This document shows, piece by piece, positions 63,151-64,000 of a DNA stretch of 64,000 nucleotides. Each line of letters begins with the position of its first letter. The stretch's first letter is position 1. Both the position numbers and the translations under genes were made by a program. Source of the DNA: Welwitschia mirabilis (Eukaryota; Gnetophyta; Gnetopsida; Welwitschiales); assembly GCA_051453625.1 (NCBI GenBank), contig JBOZIK010000001.1, forward strand, positions 73,432,080 through 73,496,079, read 5' to 3'. The notes beneath the pieces are model-generated. The model worked only from the letters and a program-made list of their open reading frames with translations. It did no database searches and was not told where the DNA came from.

Positions 63151-64000
63151 TGTAAAGTGATAAGGAAAGGTGCTAGCTTTACTTCTTATGTCATTATATT
63201 CATTTTTGAGGGGTGAATCGTCAATTCTTCATGCATTAGTAGACATGCAAGCCTGTGTGATCATATTTTTTTTAATTTGTACTCATTTGAAGAACCTTTA
63301 AAATAGATAGGCTGGCCTTGCATTTTGTTGGATCTTCTACTACACCATATGATAGAGTGGTTTTCTTCCTTTCTTCCTATATCATTTTTAAGGCATACTT
63401 CATTAAAGATAAGTGTAATATCTTTCATCTTTGAATAGAGGTAAAAGGTTATTTAAAGCATCCTTGTTTGAAAGAGTTGAATTCTTATTAGGAGGGATAG
63501 ATGTAGTGGAAGTGGCTAACTTCTTATCCTTTGCTTTTGACTTATCATTATTCTCTTATTTGGTTTGAGTTTATGGATTTTAAGTTTTCAACCATAGCTC
63601 TTCTACTACAAATGGAGCTCTGATAAGATATCATGTATTTTGTAGGTTTGATTAATTCATTCTTGCTTTTGTAAGGAATGAAGGTAAGATTGACTTTTCT
63701 TAATGAATTTACAATGTCAAAGTAATTTATAATAAGAAGAGGAGGATGTAGAGTCACAAGAGGCCTTCGTGATTTCCTGCATTCAGAGGTAATTCTAATA
63801 GTTTTCACTAGGACAATTTGCTATTTGATGAAATGCATAATAATCATAAAGTATACCATATTAGAGTCTTTTCTTAGGGGTTGTTCACTTTGCTATTTAA
63901 AATATCATGTTCAATTAAAAAAGAATTTCTCTTCTTATCATTTGTCTTTTCTTTAGCTTTTTTTCTTATTAGGGGATCTTCAACTACTTCATGTTTTGAT

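Larger units (their letters stand above)
56900..64000 (-). mobile_element. Tat-type Ty3/gypsy retrotransposon, partial (runs off the right edge)
   Basis: Minus-strand order from the right is unassigned gag or leader (63200-64000), protease, an extra RNase H, reverse transcriptase, native RNase H and integrase, ending near 59230. The antisense ORF remnant follows at 59046-56900. A 3' LTR was not located; it should lie left of 56900. Everything is broken by stops. A minus frame at 63548-63808 is open but unrecognised. Confidence 0.75.

Noticed and set aside
1-64000. CRISPR arrays, bacterial operons, tRNA or rRNA genes
   Set aside because: The repeats seen are plant transposon and microsatellite repeats, and no tRNA cloverleaf beyond the weak B box at 26667 or rRNA motif was found.

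Overview
The window is nuclear DNA of a land plant with a large, transposon-rich genome. The evidence is one kinesin-7 gene with plant-type exon sequence, GT-AG introns of up to several kilobases, and plant Ty1/copia, Ty3/gypsy and LINE remnants over most of the rest. The long, transposon-filled introns and the age of the repeats would fit a gymnosperm, but the sequence does not prove that. There is no sign of bacterial or organellar DNA, and I recognise no tRNA or rRNA gene. Nine runs of N interrupt the assembly.

Layout. At 1-10284, minus-strand intron 9 of the kinesin gene probably continues. It holds a copia RNase H with an LTR and a primer-binding-site-like sequence (659-1373), a copia LTR end (2486-2703), a decayed Ty3/gypsy gag-pol cut off just after its YMDD box (2704-5955), an AGCCACACAGGCT repeat field (6095-6360) and a 214-bp tandem duplication interrupted by a solo LTR (8609-9438). 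At 10285-19649, nine in-frame exons on the minus strand encode the first 301 residues of a kinesin-7 motor protein. Its TATA box and CpG-rich promoter occupy about 19650-20780. At 20780-26580 there is AT-rich DNA with little recognisable. At 26700-33000 lies a minus-strand LINE. At 35190-39641 lies a structurally complete but decayed minus-strand copia element with 113-bp LTRs and a 5-bp target duplication. At 40277-54341 there are several duplicated blocks, including one of more than 1 kb repeated about 11.6 kb apart. At 55430-56350 there are two homopurine tracts. At 56900-64000 lies a minus-strand Ty3/gypsy element of Tat type. It has a second RNase H upstream of its reverse transcriptase and an apparent antisense ORF beyond its integrase, and it runs off the right edge.

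Only the kinesin gene looks intact and under selection. All transposon ORFs carry stops and frameshifts, and several have lost catalytic residues. I found no new multi-gene system. The most interesting items are the Tat-type element, the kinesin intron structure, the CGACATTTT palindrome cluster inside intron 4, and two assembly gaps whose flanks duplicate each other.
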